NCBI RefSeq assembly: GCF_003391135.1
Contig: NZ_CP031455.1
Span: 5,130,001 to 5,194,000 of the forward strand
Direction of reading: 5' to 3'
Source of the DNA: Streptoverticillium olivoreticuli subsp. olivoreticuli
Lineage (GTDB): Bacteria > Actinomycetota > Actinomycetes > Streptomycetales > Streptomycetaceae
Length of the DNA: 64,000 nt
A model generated the notes under the pieces. That model saw only the letters and a program-made list of their open reading frames with translations, made no database searches and was not told the DNA's origin. Within the stretch, counting starts at the first letter, position 1; every line of letters begins with the position of its first letter. Below, piece after piece: positions 52,206 through 60,462 of this stretch. Position numbers and translations under genes: made by a program.

Positions 52206-53786
52206 GTGAGCACCGAGAACGAGGGCGCTGCCGTTCCGCCCGCGCCCGGCCCGGGTACGACGCCACCGGCGTCGGCGGCCGAGCCGGAGCGCCCCGTTCC
52301 ATCCGTACCGAGCGCTCCGCCCGCGCGGGGCGAGGTGTCGGACGCGGCTCCGGCCGCTCCGGTGACGGCTCCCGCTCCCGACGAGACGGCGCAGCTTCCG
52401 TCCGTCGGCGCGGAGCAGGCGCCCGCCGCAGCTCCCGCGCCGCCTGTCGCCCCCGAGGCGCCCGTCGCGCCTCCCCAGCAGACCGCCGCGTTCGCGCAGG
52501 CCGGTGTGCCGGGCGGCGCGGCCGGCCAGCCTCAGCCCGGTGCGCAGGGCGGCTGGTACGGCGGTGGGCCCGGCCCGCAGCAGCCGTACGGTGGCGCGCC
52601 CGTCGGCCCGACCGGCGTGTGGGGCGCCCCCGGCCCGTACCCCCCGCCGCGCAAGCGCGCCGGCGGTCTTGTCGCCGCGGTCGTGGCGGCGGCCCTCGTC
52701 GCGGGTGGTGTCGGCGGCGGCATCGGCTTCTGGGCCGCGGACCGCAACAGCGGGGAGTCGTCGACGACGCTCTCCTCGTCCGGCGACCCGAAGACCGAGA
52801 GCCGTACGCCCGGTTCCGTCGCGGACATCGCGAGCAAGGCGCTCCCCAGCGTCGTCACCATCGAGGCGCAGAGCGGCGGCGGCGAGGGCGGTACGGGCAC
52901 CGGCTTCGTCTACGACAAGCAGGGCCACATCCTGACGAACAACCACGTCGTCGCGTCGGCCGCGCAGGGCGGCGGCAAGCTGACGGCGACGTTCTCCAAC
53001 GGCAAGCAGTACGACGCCGAGGTCGTCGGCCGCGCGCAGGGCTACGACGTGGCCGTCATCAAGCTGAAGGACCCCGCGGGCGCGACCCTCAACCCCATCC
53101 CGCTCGGCGACTCCGACAGGACGGCGGTCGGTGACGCCACGATCGCGATCGGCGCGCCCTTCGGCCTGTCCGGCACGGTCACCACCGGCATCGTGAGCGC
53201 CAAGAAGCGCCCGGTCGCCTCCAGCGACGGCGGCGGCACCGGCAATGCCTCGTACATGAGCGCCCTGCAGACCGACGCCTCGATCAACCCGGGCAACTCC
53301 GGCGGCCCGCTGCTCAACGCCCAGGGCGCCGTCATCGGCATCAACTCCGCCATCCAGTCGGCCAACAGCGGCGGCGGCTTCGGCGGCGGCCAGGGTCAGG
53401 CGGGCAGCATCGGCCTCGGCTTCGCGATCCCGATCAAGCAGGCCAAGAACGTCGCCGACCAGCTGATCAAGACCGGCAAGCCGGTCTACCCGGTCATCTC
53501 GGCCACGCTGAACACCCGGGAGTCCGGCAACGGCGCCAAGATCGCCTCCGGCGGCGACGGCAGCGCCCCGGCCGTCACCCCGGGCGGCCCCGCCGACAAG
53601 GCGGGCCTGAAGGCCGGTGACGTCATCACCAAGCTCGACGACACGGCGATCGACAGCGGCGCCACCCTGATCAGCGAGATCTGGACCCACCGCCCCGGCG
53701 ACAAGGTCACGGTCACCTACACCCGCGACGGCAAGCAGTCGACGACGGAGATCACCCTGGGCCAGCGCGAGGGCGACCGCAGCTGA
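52206..53786 (+). CDS. HtrA-like membrane-anchored serine protease with PDZ domain
   Basis: A 526-residue protein. Residues 1-150 are Pro/Ala/Gly-rich and cytosolic; a single membrane helix (GGLVAAVVAAALVAGGVGGGIGF, about 155-177) anchors an extracellular trypsin-like domain with NNHVVAS (His), GYDVAVIKL (Asp) and GNSGGPLL (Ser), then a PDZ domain (GGPADKAGLKAGDVITKLDD). HtrA-family proteases remove misfolded envelope proteins and sense stress. The start is GTG 52206 behind GAGGAGAGAG. A TGTGCAC/GTGCACG-like inverted sequence just upstream may be regulatory. Confidence 0.94.
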   Translation: MSTENEGAAVPPAPGPGTTPPASAAEPERPVPSVPSAPPARGEVSDAAPAAPVTAPAPDETAQLPSVGAEQAPAAAPAPPVAPEAPVAPPQQTAAFAQAGVPGGAAGQPQPGAQGGWYGGGPGPQQPYGGAPVGPTGVWGAPGPYPPPRKRAGGLVAAVVAAALVAGGVGGGIGFWAADRNSGESSTTLSSSGDPKTESRTPGSVADIASKALPSVVTIEAQSGGGEGGTGTGFVYDKQGHILTNNHVVASAAQGGGKLTATFSNGKQYDAEVVGRAQGYDVAVIKLKDPAGATLNPIPLGDSDRTAVGDATIAIGAPFGLSGTVTTGIVSAKKRPVASSDGGGTGNASYMSALQTDASINPGNSGGPLLNAQGAVIGINSAIQSANSGGGFGGGQGQAGSIGLGFAIPIKQAKNVADQLIKTGKPVYPVISATLNTRESGNGAKIASGGDGSAPAVTPGGPADKAGLKAGDVITKLDDTAIDSGATLISEIWTHRPGDKVTVTYTRDGKQSTTEITLGQREGDRS

Positions 53787-53878
53787 CCCCCGCCCCCGCC
53801 CCGCGCCCAACCGGCCCTGCACGCACCAAATGAGCAGACGGTAGGCTGTACCCGCTCCGCAGCAGGTGGGCGGGGCGG

Positions 53879-53965
53879 GGAGAGTTGCCCGAGCGGCCTA
53901 AGGGAACGGTCTTGAAAACCGTCGTGGCAGCGATGTCACCGTGGGTTCAAATCCCACACTCTCCG
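53879..53965 (+). tRNA. tRNA-Ser(UGA)
   Basis: An 87-nt tRNA: acceptor GGAGAGT with ACTCTCC, D arm around GCCCGAGCGGCCTAAGGG, anticodon loop CTTGAAA (anticodon TGA, reading UCA), a long class II variable arm and T arm GGGTTCAAATCCC. The long variable arm is that of tRNA-Ser. It ends in GCC and is followed by a strong terminator. I see no integrase or repeated attachment copy, so no integrated element uses it here. Confidence 0.96.
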
Positions 53966-53990
53966 CCGTCAGGTCGTAAGGCCAGGTCAG

Positions 53991-54021
53991 AAGGGGTGCC
54001 CCCGTTTCGGGGGCACCCCTT
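53991..54021. terminator. Terminator hairpin after tRNA-Ser
   Basis: Positions 53991-54004 and 54008-54021 form a 14-bp perfect stem with a 3-base loop, ending in TT. It lies 25 bp after the tRNA and just past the convergent hydrolase stop, so it may serve both. Confidence 0.88.
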
Positions 54022-54032
54022 CCGCATGTGGG

Positions 54033-54863
54033 CTACGCGTCGGCCAGTGCCGTCAGCAACTGCTGCGCGAATTCCTTCGGGTGTTCCGTGCATCCGACGT
54101 GGCCGCCCGGGAATTCCACGGCCTTGACGTCGAGGAGCTCCGCGAGGCGGGTGGCCGGGCCGTACAGGGGTTTCTGGTCGCGGGAGTCGCGGCCGACGGC
54201 CAGGACCAGGCGGTCCGAGGCGCGCCGCAGGGCGGCGACGTCCGGCTCGGTGGACGAGAACGGGCACAGCATGTGTTCCAGGAAGACCGGGAGATTGGCG
54301 TGCATCCGGGGGGCCATTTCCTGGATCTCGGGCGGCAGTTCGGTCGCCCGCTCGGCCGGGCGGCCGCCCAGGCCCTCGCCGAAGCGCGCCATCGCGGGGC
54401 CGGCGCCCTGCTCGCGGAACGTCTCGCGGACCTCGGCGAAGAGCGCCCGGTGCGGCGCGGGGTCGTCGAGCACCTGAAGCAGCGGCGGCTCGTGGGCGAC
54501 CACCCGGCGCAGCCGCTCGGGGTGCCGGGCCAGCAGGTCGAGGGCGACGATGGCGCCGGAGCTGCTGCCCAGGACGTAGGCGTCCCGGTCCGGGGAGAGC
54601 AGTTCGAGCAGCCGGTGCGCGTCGTCGCTCCACACCTCCACCCGCTGATCGGTGAGCGGGCCGTCGAGGGGGCTGCGGGACAGGCCGCGCGGGTCGTAGG
54701 AGACGACGGTGTAACGGGTGGCCAGATCGGCGGCCATCCCCTCGTACAGTCCGGCGTCGGCGGCGCCGCCGGGTATCAGCAGCAGGACCGGGCCGCTGCC
54801 GCGCTTCTCGTAGTGGAGGGTGGCGCCGGGCACCTTGAGCGTGCCGGTCGTGGGCTTGGTCAT
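54033..54863 (-). CDS. Alpha/beta hydrolase, coupled to its TetR regulator
   Basis: A 276-residue soluble alpha/beta hydrolase. The oxyanion region LIPGGAADAGLYEG and nucleophile elbow GSSSGAIVALD (catalytic serine) are present, with the histidine near the C-terminus in PGGHVGC. The ATG at 54863 overlaps the upstream TetR stop by 4 bp, so the two genes form one operon. It may hydrolyse or modify a small molecule sensed by the TetR protein. Confidence 0.9.
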   Translation of the reverse strand: MTKPTTGTLKVPGATLHYEKRGSGPVLLLIPGGAADAGLYEGMAADLATRYTVVSYDPRGLSRSPLDGPLTDQRVEVWSDDAHRLLELLSPDRDAYVLGSSSGAIVALDLLARHPERLRRVVAHEPPLLQVLDDPAPHRALFAEVRETFREQGAGPAMARFGEGLGGRPAERATELPPEIQEMAPRMHANLPVFLEHMLCPFSSTEPDVAALRRASDRLVLAVGRDSRDQKPLYGPATRLAELLDVKAVEFPGGHVGCTEHPKEFAQQLLTALADA

Positions 54864-55447
54864 CGCTTGTTCCCATCGTGTCGGGACGGCCAGTTCTCCA
54901 GGAGCACGTGGAGCGCGTCGAGCGAACGCGACCAGGACGCCTGTACGTCACGGGAGTGCCCGAAGCCGCCGCTGAGCTCCAGGTGGATGTAGCCGTGGAA
55001 GGTGCTGCGCAGCAGGCGGCCCGCGTCGGTCAGGTCCGGCTCGGTGAGGCCGTAGGCGCGCAGCATGCCGTAGGTCAGCTCGACGCTGCGGCGGAAGCCG
55101 GCGGAGTCGGCGACCTCTTCGGGCTCGATCCGCATCTGGGTCGCGGCATAGCGGCCGGGGTGTTCGAGGGCGTAGCCCCGGTAGGCGTCGGCGAAGGCGA
55201 CGAGCGCGTCCTTGCCGGCCCGGCCCGCCACGGCCGTGGCGATGCGGTCGGTCATCCCCTCGGAGGCCCGCAGGGCGATCCGGACCCGCAGGTCCCGCAG
55301 GTTCTTCACGTGGGAGTACAGACTCGCGTCCTTCACCCCGAAGCGCCGGGCGAGCGCGGAGAGCGTGAGCTTGTCGAGCCCGATCTCGTCCGCCAGTTCC
55401 CCGGCCGCTTCCGTCAACCGGGCAGCGGTGAGCCCTACGCGCACCAT
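54860..55447 (-). CDS. TetR/AcrR-family transcriptional regulator
   Basis: A 195-residue repressor. The HTH is LTLSALARRFGVKDASLYSHVKNLRDL (about residues 25-52), followed by a WHG-type C-terminal ligand domain (TetR_C_33-like). It is the first gene of the operon with the alpha/beta hydrolase, and an inverted repeat lies in its promoter. The ligand is unknown; regulators of this subfamily often respond to hydrophobic small molecules. Confidence 0.92.
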   Translation of the reverse strand: MVRVGLTAARLTEAAGELADEIGLDKLTLSALARRFGVKDASLYSHVKNLRDLRVRIALRASEGMTDRIATAVAGRAGKDALVAFADAYRGYALEHPGRYAATQMRIEPEEVADSAGFRRSVELTYGMLRAYGLTEPDLTDAGRLLRSTFHGYIHLELSGGFGHSRDVQASWSRSLDALHVLLENWPSRHDGNKR

Positions 55448-55465
55448 GCGGTCACCTCCAAGATC

Positions 55466-55501
55466 CCTAGGGTGTGCAGGCAGAAACCTAACACCCCTAG
55501 G
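55466..55501. promoter_or_regulatory. Candidate TetR operator, inverted repeat
   Basis: CCTAGGGTGT (55466-55475) and ACACCCCTAGG (55491-55501) form an inverted repeat with one base inserted in the right arm. It is 19-54 bp upstream of the TetR gene start, a place where the regulator could repress its own operon. Confidence 0.6.
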
Positions 55502-55545
55502 CAGTGGTCGTCACGTGGGTTGGATCAGGCCGCCGCGGGGGTGAA

Positions 55546-55574
55546 TTCAAGCCCGCCGCAAGGCGTTTGAGGAC
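55546..55574. repeat. Degenerate dispersed Streptomyces repeat
   Basis: TTCAAGCCCGCCGC-AAGGCGTTTGAGGAC is a diverged copy of the CAGCCCGTCCGGCG(A/T)TTGAGGAC element seen at 33.9 and 50.2 kb. It lies between the TetR gene and the LmeA-like gene. Confidence 0.55.
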
Positions 55575-55654
55575 ATGTGGCGTAGCGACCTTTTTACGAC
55601 GTACTAACAGAACTCACTTGCGCCCAAGGGGCTCGCGCGTGGTGGGATAAGGCG

Positions 55655-56953
55655 ATGCGAACTCCCATACGCATGCACCCCCGTCCCCATAATCCTTACG
55701 ACGAACTCGCCGCACTCGCCGATCCCGACCCCGATCTCGGTGAGACCACCCAGGAGATGCCGATACCGGAGGGCGTGTCAGGGGGTTTACCGGCCCCTGT
55801 GCAGTCCGTTGTTCCGCTCCGGATCGGGGGCGACGAGCCGTGGTCCCCGCCCGATCACCGGCGTGCCAAAAAGGGGCGTCGCGCCAAAGGGGGGCGCAGC
55901 GCAAAGCGCGGCCGTCGGCGTCGCCGAAGTCCGTTCGCGGCCGTACCGCGCACTCTCAAGCTGCTGTTCGCCCTTGCCGTCTGCACCGGAATCCTCGTAT
56001 TGGCGGACCGGTGCGCGGCGATGTACGCGGAGAAGAAAGCGGAGCAGGTGCTCCAGGAACAGCTCCATCTGGCGGCGGCTCCCCAAGTGGGCATCCATGG
56101 ATTTCCGTTCCTCACCCAGGTTCTGGACAAGCACCTGGAGCGGGTGGACGTCACCGTGCCCCATGTGGCGGCCGATCGCGTATCGCTCGCGAAGGTCCAC
56201 GCGAGTGCGCGCGACATTCGGCTGACCGGGAATCTGCCGAGCGATATCCGGGGTGCGGTCGTCGGGAATCTGGAGGGCGAAGTCCTGCTGTCCTTCGACG
56301 ACATGAACCGCGAACTCGCGGCTTCACAGGTCAAGTTCAGCCGTCGGGACGACAGCACGATCGGCGCGGACGGCAGGATCACGGTCGCCGGGCAGGAATT
56401 GCGGGTACGGGCGCAGGCCCAGCTGCGGCTCGTCGACAATCGTGAGCTGTCCACGGACGTCGACGGGATGAGCCTCGACATACCCGGAATCGCCACCTAC
56501 CGCCCGGGCCGGGGCCGTGGCCTCACCCTCCACCGCGAGACCGCCGAACGCATCAGCCGGGACGCGGCGCGCGTGAAGGCCATGCTGTCGGTGCCGGCCG
56601 TGGTCGACCGGCTCGGAGTGCCGCAGGAGGCCGTCGCGGAGGCGCTGGAGGACGACGAGAAGCTGCACCGGATGACCGGCACGCCCCGCTTCGTCGAGCA
56701 GCTGACGCACGTCAACCTCGTCGACGTGGTGGTCGACCACCCGTGGCTGCTGTCGAGGATCGGCATCGACCCCAAGCTGATCAATGGCCTGATCCATATG
56801 CGTCCGCCGGAGCTTTCCGACCGGCTGTCGTTCTCCTTCTCCTTGCCGAAGGAGGTACGGGAACTGCAATTGCGGGGCGTGCAGGTGGGGGAGGACGGGA
56901 TCCGGGTGAGCCTTTCGGGGCTGGAACTCGCGGTGGGGCGAAGCGGTTCCTAG
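55655..56953 (+). CDS. LmeA-like (DUF2993) lipid-binding membrane protein
   Basis: A 432-residue protein: a disordered N-terminus of about 80 residues ending in a Lys/Arg-rich cluster (AKKGRRAKGGRSAKRGRRRRR), a membrane helix (TLKLLFALAVCTGILVLA, about 101-118), and a DUF2993 domain outside the membrane. In mycobacteria LmeA binds phospholipids and acts in lipomannan synthesis. Codons are a little less GC-rich than in neighbours. The start is ATG 55655, immediately after GGATAAGGCG; M7 is an alternative. Confidence 0.85.
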   Translation: MRTPIRMHPRPHNPYDELAALADPDPDLGETTQEMPIPEGVSGGLPAPVQSVVPLRIGGDEPWSPPDHRRAKKGRRAKGGRSAKRGRRRRRSPFAAVPRTLKLLFALAVCTGILVLADRCAAMYAEKKAEQVLQEQLHLAAAPQVGIHGFPFLTQVLDKHLERVDVTVPHVAADRVSLAKVHASARDIRLTGNLPSDIRGAVVGNLEGEVLLSFDDMNRELAASQVKFSRRDDSTIGADGRITVAGQELRVRAQAQLRLVDNRELSTDVDGMSLDIPGIATYRPGRGRGLTLHRETAERISRDAARVKAMLSVPAVVDRLGVPQEAVAEALEDDEKLHRMTGTPRFVEQLTHVNLVDVVVDHPWLLSRIGIDPKLINGLIHMRPPELSDRLSFSFSLPKEVRELQLRGVQVGEDGIRVSLSGLELAVGRSGS

Positions 56954-56995
56954 GCCGGGCCTGTCGGGGCGGGGTGCACGCGATGATCGATGGGA

Positions 56996-57772
56996 TCAGC
57001 CCACGCCGGCGCAGAATTCCAGTACCAGGTCGGCGACCTTTTCCGGTTCGCGCAGGGTCGGGTAGTGGTCGGATTCCGTGAGCCTCACGAGGCGGCAGCC
57101 GGGGATCCGGGCGGCCATGTCCTCGTTGCAGCGGACGACTTCGGGCTGGTCGCGTTCGCCCACGGCCAGGACGCACGGGACGTCGAGCTCGCCGAGGCGG
57201 TCGAAGGCGGGGGCGCCCGGCGTGAGATGGGGGTGGTTGGTGAACCACGCCGGGATCGCCGAGCGCAGCAGGGCCTCGGCCCGCGGGTCGGGGTCCGGGC
57301 CCGCCGCCGCCCACGTACGCAGGGCGAGGGCCACCAGGCCGTCCATGTCACCGGCCTTGGCCAGGACCTCGATCTGCGCCATGAGTTCCGGGGCGGCCAG
57401 CCCTTCGTAGCCGGTGACCCCCGGGCCCACCAGGGCGAGCCCTGCGACCCTCGTGGGAGTGTTCAGCGCGAGGTCGATCGCCGTGGCGCCGCCCATGCTG
57501 GACCCGCCGAGGACCGCCCGGTCGAACCCGAAGTGGTCGAGGACCGCGGTGAGGTCCCCGAGCAGGGAGAAGCGGGTGGTGGTCCGCGGGGACCGGTCGT
57601 AGCCGCGTACGTCGTAGCGGATCACGCGGTGCTGCCGCGCGAGGCGCGGCAGGATCGGGTCCCAGAAGGCGGAGCCCCCGACTCCGGGGTGCAGCAGGAC
57701 CAGCGGCAGGCCGTCGCCGCCGGAGTCGTCCGCCCATACCTCGCCGCCGTCGACCGGCACCATGAGTTCCAT
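56996..57772 (-). CDS. Alpha/beta hydrolase
   Basis: A 258-residue soluble hydrolase of the proline iminopeptidase/ester hydrolase class: oxyanion motif LLHPGVGGSAFW, nucleophile elbow GGSSMGGAT (catalytic serine), aspartate in VGERDQP and a late histidine in TESDHYPTL. It stands alone. The substrate cannot be inferred. ATG 57772 is preceded by TGGAGTC. Confidence 0.88.
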   Translation of the reverse strand: MELMVPVDGGEVWADDSGGDGLPLVLLHPGVGGSAFWDPILPRLARQHRVIRYDVRGYDRSPRTTTRFSLLGDLTAVLDHFGFDRAVLGGSSMGGATAIDLALNTPTRVAGLALVGPGVTGYEGLAAPELMAQIEVLAKAGDMDGLVALALRTWAAAGPDPDPRAEALLRSAIPAWFTNHPHLTPGAPAFDRLGELDVPCVLAVGERDQPEVVRCNEDMAARIPGCRLVRLTESDHYPTLREPEKVADLVLEFCAGVG

Positions 57773-57871
57773 GACTCCAGTCTGGCGGCGGCGCGTGCGA
57801 GATCACCAGGGGTGCGGGCGCTTCGGAGGGTGCCTCAACGGGGTCCTCGGAGGGGCCTTTCAGCGGGCGTC

Positions 57872-58429
57872 TCAGCCGCGCGGCCGCTTGAACCAGGCGA
57901 CGGTGTCCTTCTTCAGGCAGTTGGCGACGATCACGATGCCGGAGACGCAGCCGGCCATGAAGCCGGTCTGACCCGCCGCGAGGGCGAGGACGGCGTTGGC
58001 GACCATGATCCCGCCGATGACCACGGCGGTGATGCGGATGCCGTTGCCGCCCTTGCGGAACAACGCGGCGACGACCAGCGCGACGATGCCGACGGCCAGG
58101 GTGAACGTGCCGGTCGCGTACAGCGCGGCCCGGGACGCGTCGGCCTTGCCGAGGTCGTCGACGGCCGTGGCCACGGTGATGAGGACGGGGCCGACGAGGG
58201 CGTAGAGGCCGCCGATGACAAAGAGGAGGATGCGCGTCGCCTTGGCCCCGCGCGGCATCTGGAGCGGTTCCGGAACGTAAGGCCCGTAGGCGCCTTGAGG
58301 TGCCGGGTGCCCGTACGGCTGCGAAGGGTACGGCTGCGGGGGATACGGCTGTGAAGGGTGGGGCGGGCCGTAGGGCTGGGGCTGGGGCTGGGGCTGGGCA
58401 TACGGCGGGTTGGGTTCCGGGGTGTTCAC
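57872..58429 (-). CDS. Pro-rich four-helix membrane protein (DUF4190-like)
   Basis: A 185-residue protein. The first 60 residues are a Pro/Gln/Tyr-rich tail (PPYAQPQPQPQPYGPPHPSQ and repeats of QPYPP/PSQPYG), followed by four hydrophobic helices with short loops. Similar proteins in Streptomyces have unknown function and may cluster or bind partners through the Pro-rich tail. The start is GTG 58429 with AGAGGGAATC before it. The long antisense extension upstream is not coding. Confidence 0.78.
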   Translation of the reverse strand: MNTPEPNPPYAQPQPQPQPYGPPHPSQPYPPQPYPSQPYGHPAPQGAYGPYVPEPLQMPRGAKATRILLFVIGGLYALVGPVLITVATAVDDLGKADASRAALYATGTFTLAVGIVALVVAALFRKGGNGIRITAVVIGGIMVANAVLALAAGQTGFMAGCVSGIVIVANCLKKDTVAWFKRPRG

Positions 58430-59043
58430 GATTCCCTCTGTGGTGCTCGGGTCCGAGGCGGACGGGGCCCTGCGCGGGGCCGTTGCCGGAACCGCGCAGC
58501 CGGTGAAGCCGGATGTCGCCTGATCGCATGATGACAAGCGGGAACGTGTGTGCGCACTGCCGGATCCCGGAAACCTTGACGTGGCTCTGATGCCGGAAGC
58601 CGCCCCGGTGGCGGCTGTTCCGCAACTGCCCCCGGCTCCCTGTGAGACGGCTGAGGCGGTCGAGGCGGTTGAGGCGACCCCCGTCAGCTCTCCGTCGCCG
58701 CTCCGCGGGCGGTGCGCCTGAACGTTTATCCCCCTCGAATCGGCCTGTTCAGCGAGGAGGTTTACGGAATTGGCCGAATTTCGGCCGGAACGGTTCTCCC
58801 CATGGGGTGCATGGGTTCCGGGATGTCGAAAGGGCGCCGTGGGGAGCGCTGGGCGCACGCCGAGCGGTGTGCCGGGGTTTATTCGTGAGCGGTCATGCTT
58901 GCGAGGGAATAGCAAGCGACGGGTGGTTCGCCGGGGATTCGGTGGGCAAATCTGAGACCAGCGACGTCGGAGACATCGCTGGGCGGTCGGCCAACTTCCC
59001 AGCAGTAAGCAGTAGTTCCGTTCTGTGTTCTGGAGGAATTGAC
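58430..59043. other. Long intergenic region before the small secreted protein
   Basis: 614 bp. It contains a short 9-bp tandem (GAGGCGGTC, GAGGCGGTT near 58657-58674), a strong GAGGAGG at 58754-58760 followed by a TTG but no credible gene, and a palindrome GGCCGAA-T-TTCGGCC at 58772-58786. The part from about 58730 onward is less GC-rich and should contain the promoter of the secreted-protein gene. No riboswitch that I can recognise. Confidence 0.5.
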
Positions 59044-59361
59044 ATGGCAAGCACCCGCACTGCTCGCGTCCTCGCCGCTGTTGCCGCTCTCCCGATGGTC
59101 GCCCTGCTGTTCACCGGCGTGGCCTCGGCTGCCTCCGGCGACGGCGGCAACCAGCTGGCCAGCCACGGATCCAACGTGGCCGCCGCCGCGATCGTGGGCA
59201 GCGGTGTCGGGCACACCAACAACGGAAACTCCACCACTGGTCTCCAGCAGGCCACGGGATCCGGTGCCTCGAACCAGGCCGCAACGGCGAGCGTCAACAA
59301 CTCCCACGACACCGCCATCCGCCAGGACAACGTCTCCGTGACCTTCACGAACCTCTGGTAG
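59044..59361 (+). CDS. Small secreted Asn/Ser/Thr/Gly-rich protein
   Basis: A 105-residue precursor. Residues about 1-29 are a Sec signal peptide (ARVLAAVAALPMVALLFTGVASA) and the mature part of about 75 residues is neutral, cysteine-free and rich in Asn, Ser, Thr, Gly, Gln and Ala, ending AIRQDNVSVTFTNLW. It has no chaplin hydrophobic core or rodlin similarity; its composition is like amyloid-forming surface proteins, which is only a suggestion. Strong RBS GGAGGAA before ATG 59044; a classical terminator follows. Monocistronic. Confidence 0.85.
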   Translation: MASTRTARVLAAVAALPMVALLFTGVASAASGDGGNQLASHGSNVAAAAIVGSGVGHTNNGNSTTGLQQATGSGASNQAATASVNNSHDTAIRQDNVSVTFTNLW

Positions 59362-59414
59362 CCCCTGGGTGACACACACGACTGGGTGAGAGTGGACAGG
59401 GTCTGGTGATGGTT

Positions 59415-59442
59415 GCGCGGCGGCACTCCGGTGCCGCCGCGC
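59415..59442 (+). terminator. Terminator after the small secreted protein
   Basis: A 12-bp perfect stem GCGCGGCGGCAC/GTGCCGCCGCGC with a TCCG loop is followed by GGCTTTTC, a classical intrinsic terminator. Confidence 0.9.
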
Positions 59443-59480
59443 GGCTTTTCCGGGGGAGCCGCGGCGCGTGCGACCGGCTC

Positions 59481-59513
59481 TTGACATCCTCAGTTTTTCT
59501 GACGGACAGTCAG
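59481..59513 (+). promoter_or_regulatory. Promoter with inverted-repeat operator for the chsH2-chsH1-ltp2 operon
   Basis: A consensus -35 TTGACA (59481-59486) is followed by the inverted repeat CTGAC-GGACA-GTCAG (59499-59503, 59509-59513) inside TTTTTCTGAC...GTCAGGAAAA, an AT-rich setting. The repeat lies where it would overlap the -10 region. This is the type of site bound by TetR-like regulators of lipid or steroid genes; no regulator gene is adjacent. Confidence 0.65.
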
Positions 59514-59535
59514 GAAAACTCGGGAAGGGGATCCG

Positions 59536-60462
59536 GTGGATGACCCCGAAGACGTGTATCCGCTGCTCAAGACCTACGAAGGCCGGCCCGCGGGCTCCGG
59601 CCGGGGCAAGGACCCGGTCAACGCCCCCATGATCAGACACTGGTGCGAGGCCATGGGCGATGCCAACCCCGCCTATGCGGGCGCCGATCCCGTCGCCCCG
59701 CCCACCATGCTCCAGGCATGGATCATGGACGGTCTCTCCGGGCCCACCGGCCGCACCGCCGCCTACGGCGAACTGCTCGCACTGCTCGACTCGGCCGGGT
59801 GCACGGCCGTGGTCGCCACCGACTGCGAGCAGGAATATCTGCGCCCGCTCCGGCCGGGAAACGTGATCACCTTCGACTCCGTCATCGAGTCCGTTTCCCC
59901 GCGCAAGACCACCAGGCTCGGCACGGGCCACTTCGTCACCACGCGGACGGACATCCGCGCCGACGGCGAGCCCGCCGGGACGCACCGCTTCCGCATCCTC
60001 AAGTACGCCCCCGCGAAAGCTTTCGCGAAAGGCGTCCGCGAGGAGAGCGGCGCCGCCCGCCCCCGCCCCGTCGTCAACAGGGACAACGCCGGTTTCTGGG
60101 AGGGCGTCGCCGAGCGCAGGCTGCTCATCCAGCGGTGCGACGCCTGCGCGGCCCTCCGGTTCCCCTGGCTGCCGGGCTGTGGCGGCTGCGGCTCACCGGA
60201 GTGGACGGCCGTCGAGGCGTCCGGCGCCGGGACGGTCTTCTCCTACGTGGTCGTGCACCACCCGCCGTTCCCCGCCTTCGATCCGCCGTACGCGGTCGCG
60301 CTGATCGAACTCGCGGAGGGCATAAGGATGATCAGCAATATCAGCGGGGTTCCCCATGACCGGGTGCGGATCGGAATGCCGGTCGAGCTGGAGTTCGTAC
60401 GTGTGGACGGCGGGCAGCTCCTCCCCGTATTCCGCGCACCCGCACCACAGGTGGCGCGATGA
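59536..60462 (+). CDS. ChsH2-like protein: MaoC hot-dog N-terminus plus DUF35 OB-fold
   Basis: A 308-residue fusion. Residues about 1-165 are a MaoC/hot-dog domain lacking a clear catalytic His-Asp pair; residues about 185-300 are a DUF35 domain with a zinc ribbon (CDAC and CGGCG) and OB fold (VFSYVVVHHPPFPAF). In mycobacteria and related bacteria ChsH2 has this layout; with ChsH1 it forms the enoyl-CoA hydratase of steroid side-chain degradation, and its DUF35 part binds the aldolase Ltp2. First gene of the operon; starts with GTG 59536 after GAAGGGG; overlaps the next gene by 4 bp. Confidence 0.87.
   Translation: MDDPEDVYPLLKTYEGRPAGSGRGKDPVNAPMIRHWCEAMGDANPAYAGADPVAPPTMLQAWIMDGLSGPTGRTAAYGELLALLDSAGCTAVVATDCEQEYLRPLRPGNVITFDSVIESVSPRKTTRLGTGHFVTTRTDIRADGEPAGTHRFRILKYAPAKAFAKGVREESGAARPRPVVNRDNAGFWEGVAERRLLIQRCDACAALRFPWLPGCGGCGSPEWTAVEASGAGTVFSYVVVHHPPFPAFDPPYAVALIELAEGIRMISNISGVPHDRVRIGMPVELEFVRVDGGQLLPVFRAPAPQVAR

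Noticed and set aside
51966..53822. Long upstream extension of the GDPD frame
   Set aside because: It is antisense to the HtrA-like gene and its sequence is low-complexity; GDPD domain begins right after GTG 51965.
53879..53965. tRNA-Ser as an integration (attB) site with an inserted element
   Set aside because: No repeated 3' tRNA fragment, integrase, or foreign composition near it in this window.
58590..58721. Short ORF of about 43 codons with GC-ending codons
   Set aside because: No ribosome binding site and Ala/Pro/Glu composition typical of random GC-rich frames; not enough to call a gene.
58770..58955. TTG-initiated ORF of 61 codons with strong GAGGAGG upstream
   Set aside because: Codon usage lacks the expected G/C bias, no family is apparent, and a palindrome covers the first codons; more likely part of a leader region.
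59044..59361. Chaplin or rodlin identity for the small secreted protein
   Set aside because: It lacks the conserved chaplin hydrophobic core and Cys pair, and has no similarity to rodlins; only composition is similar.
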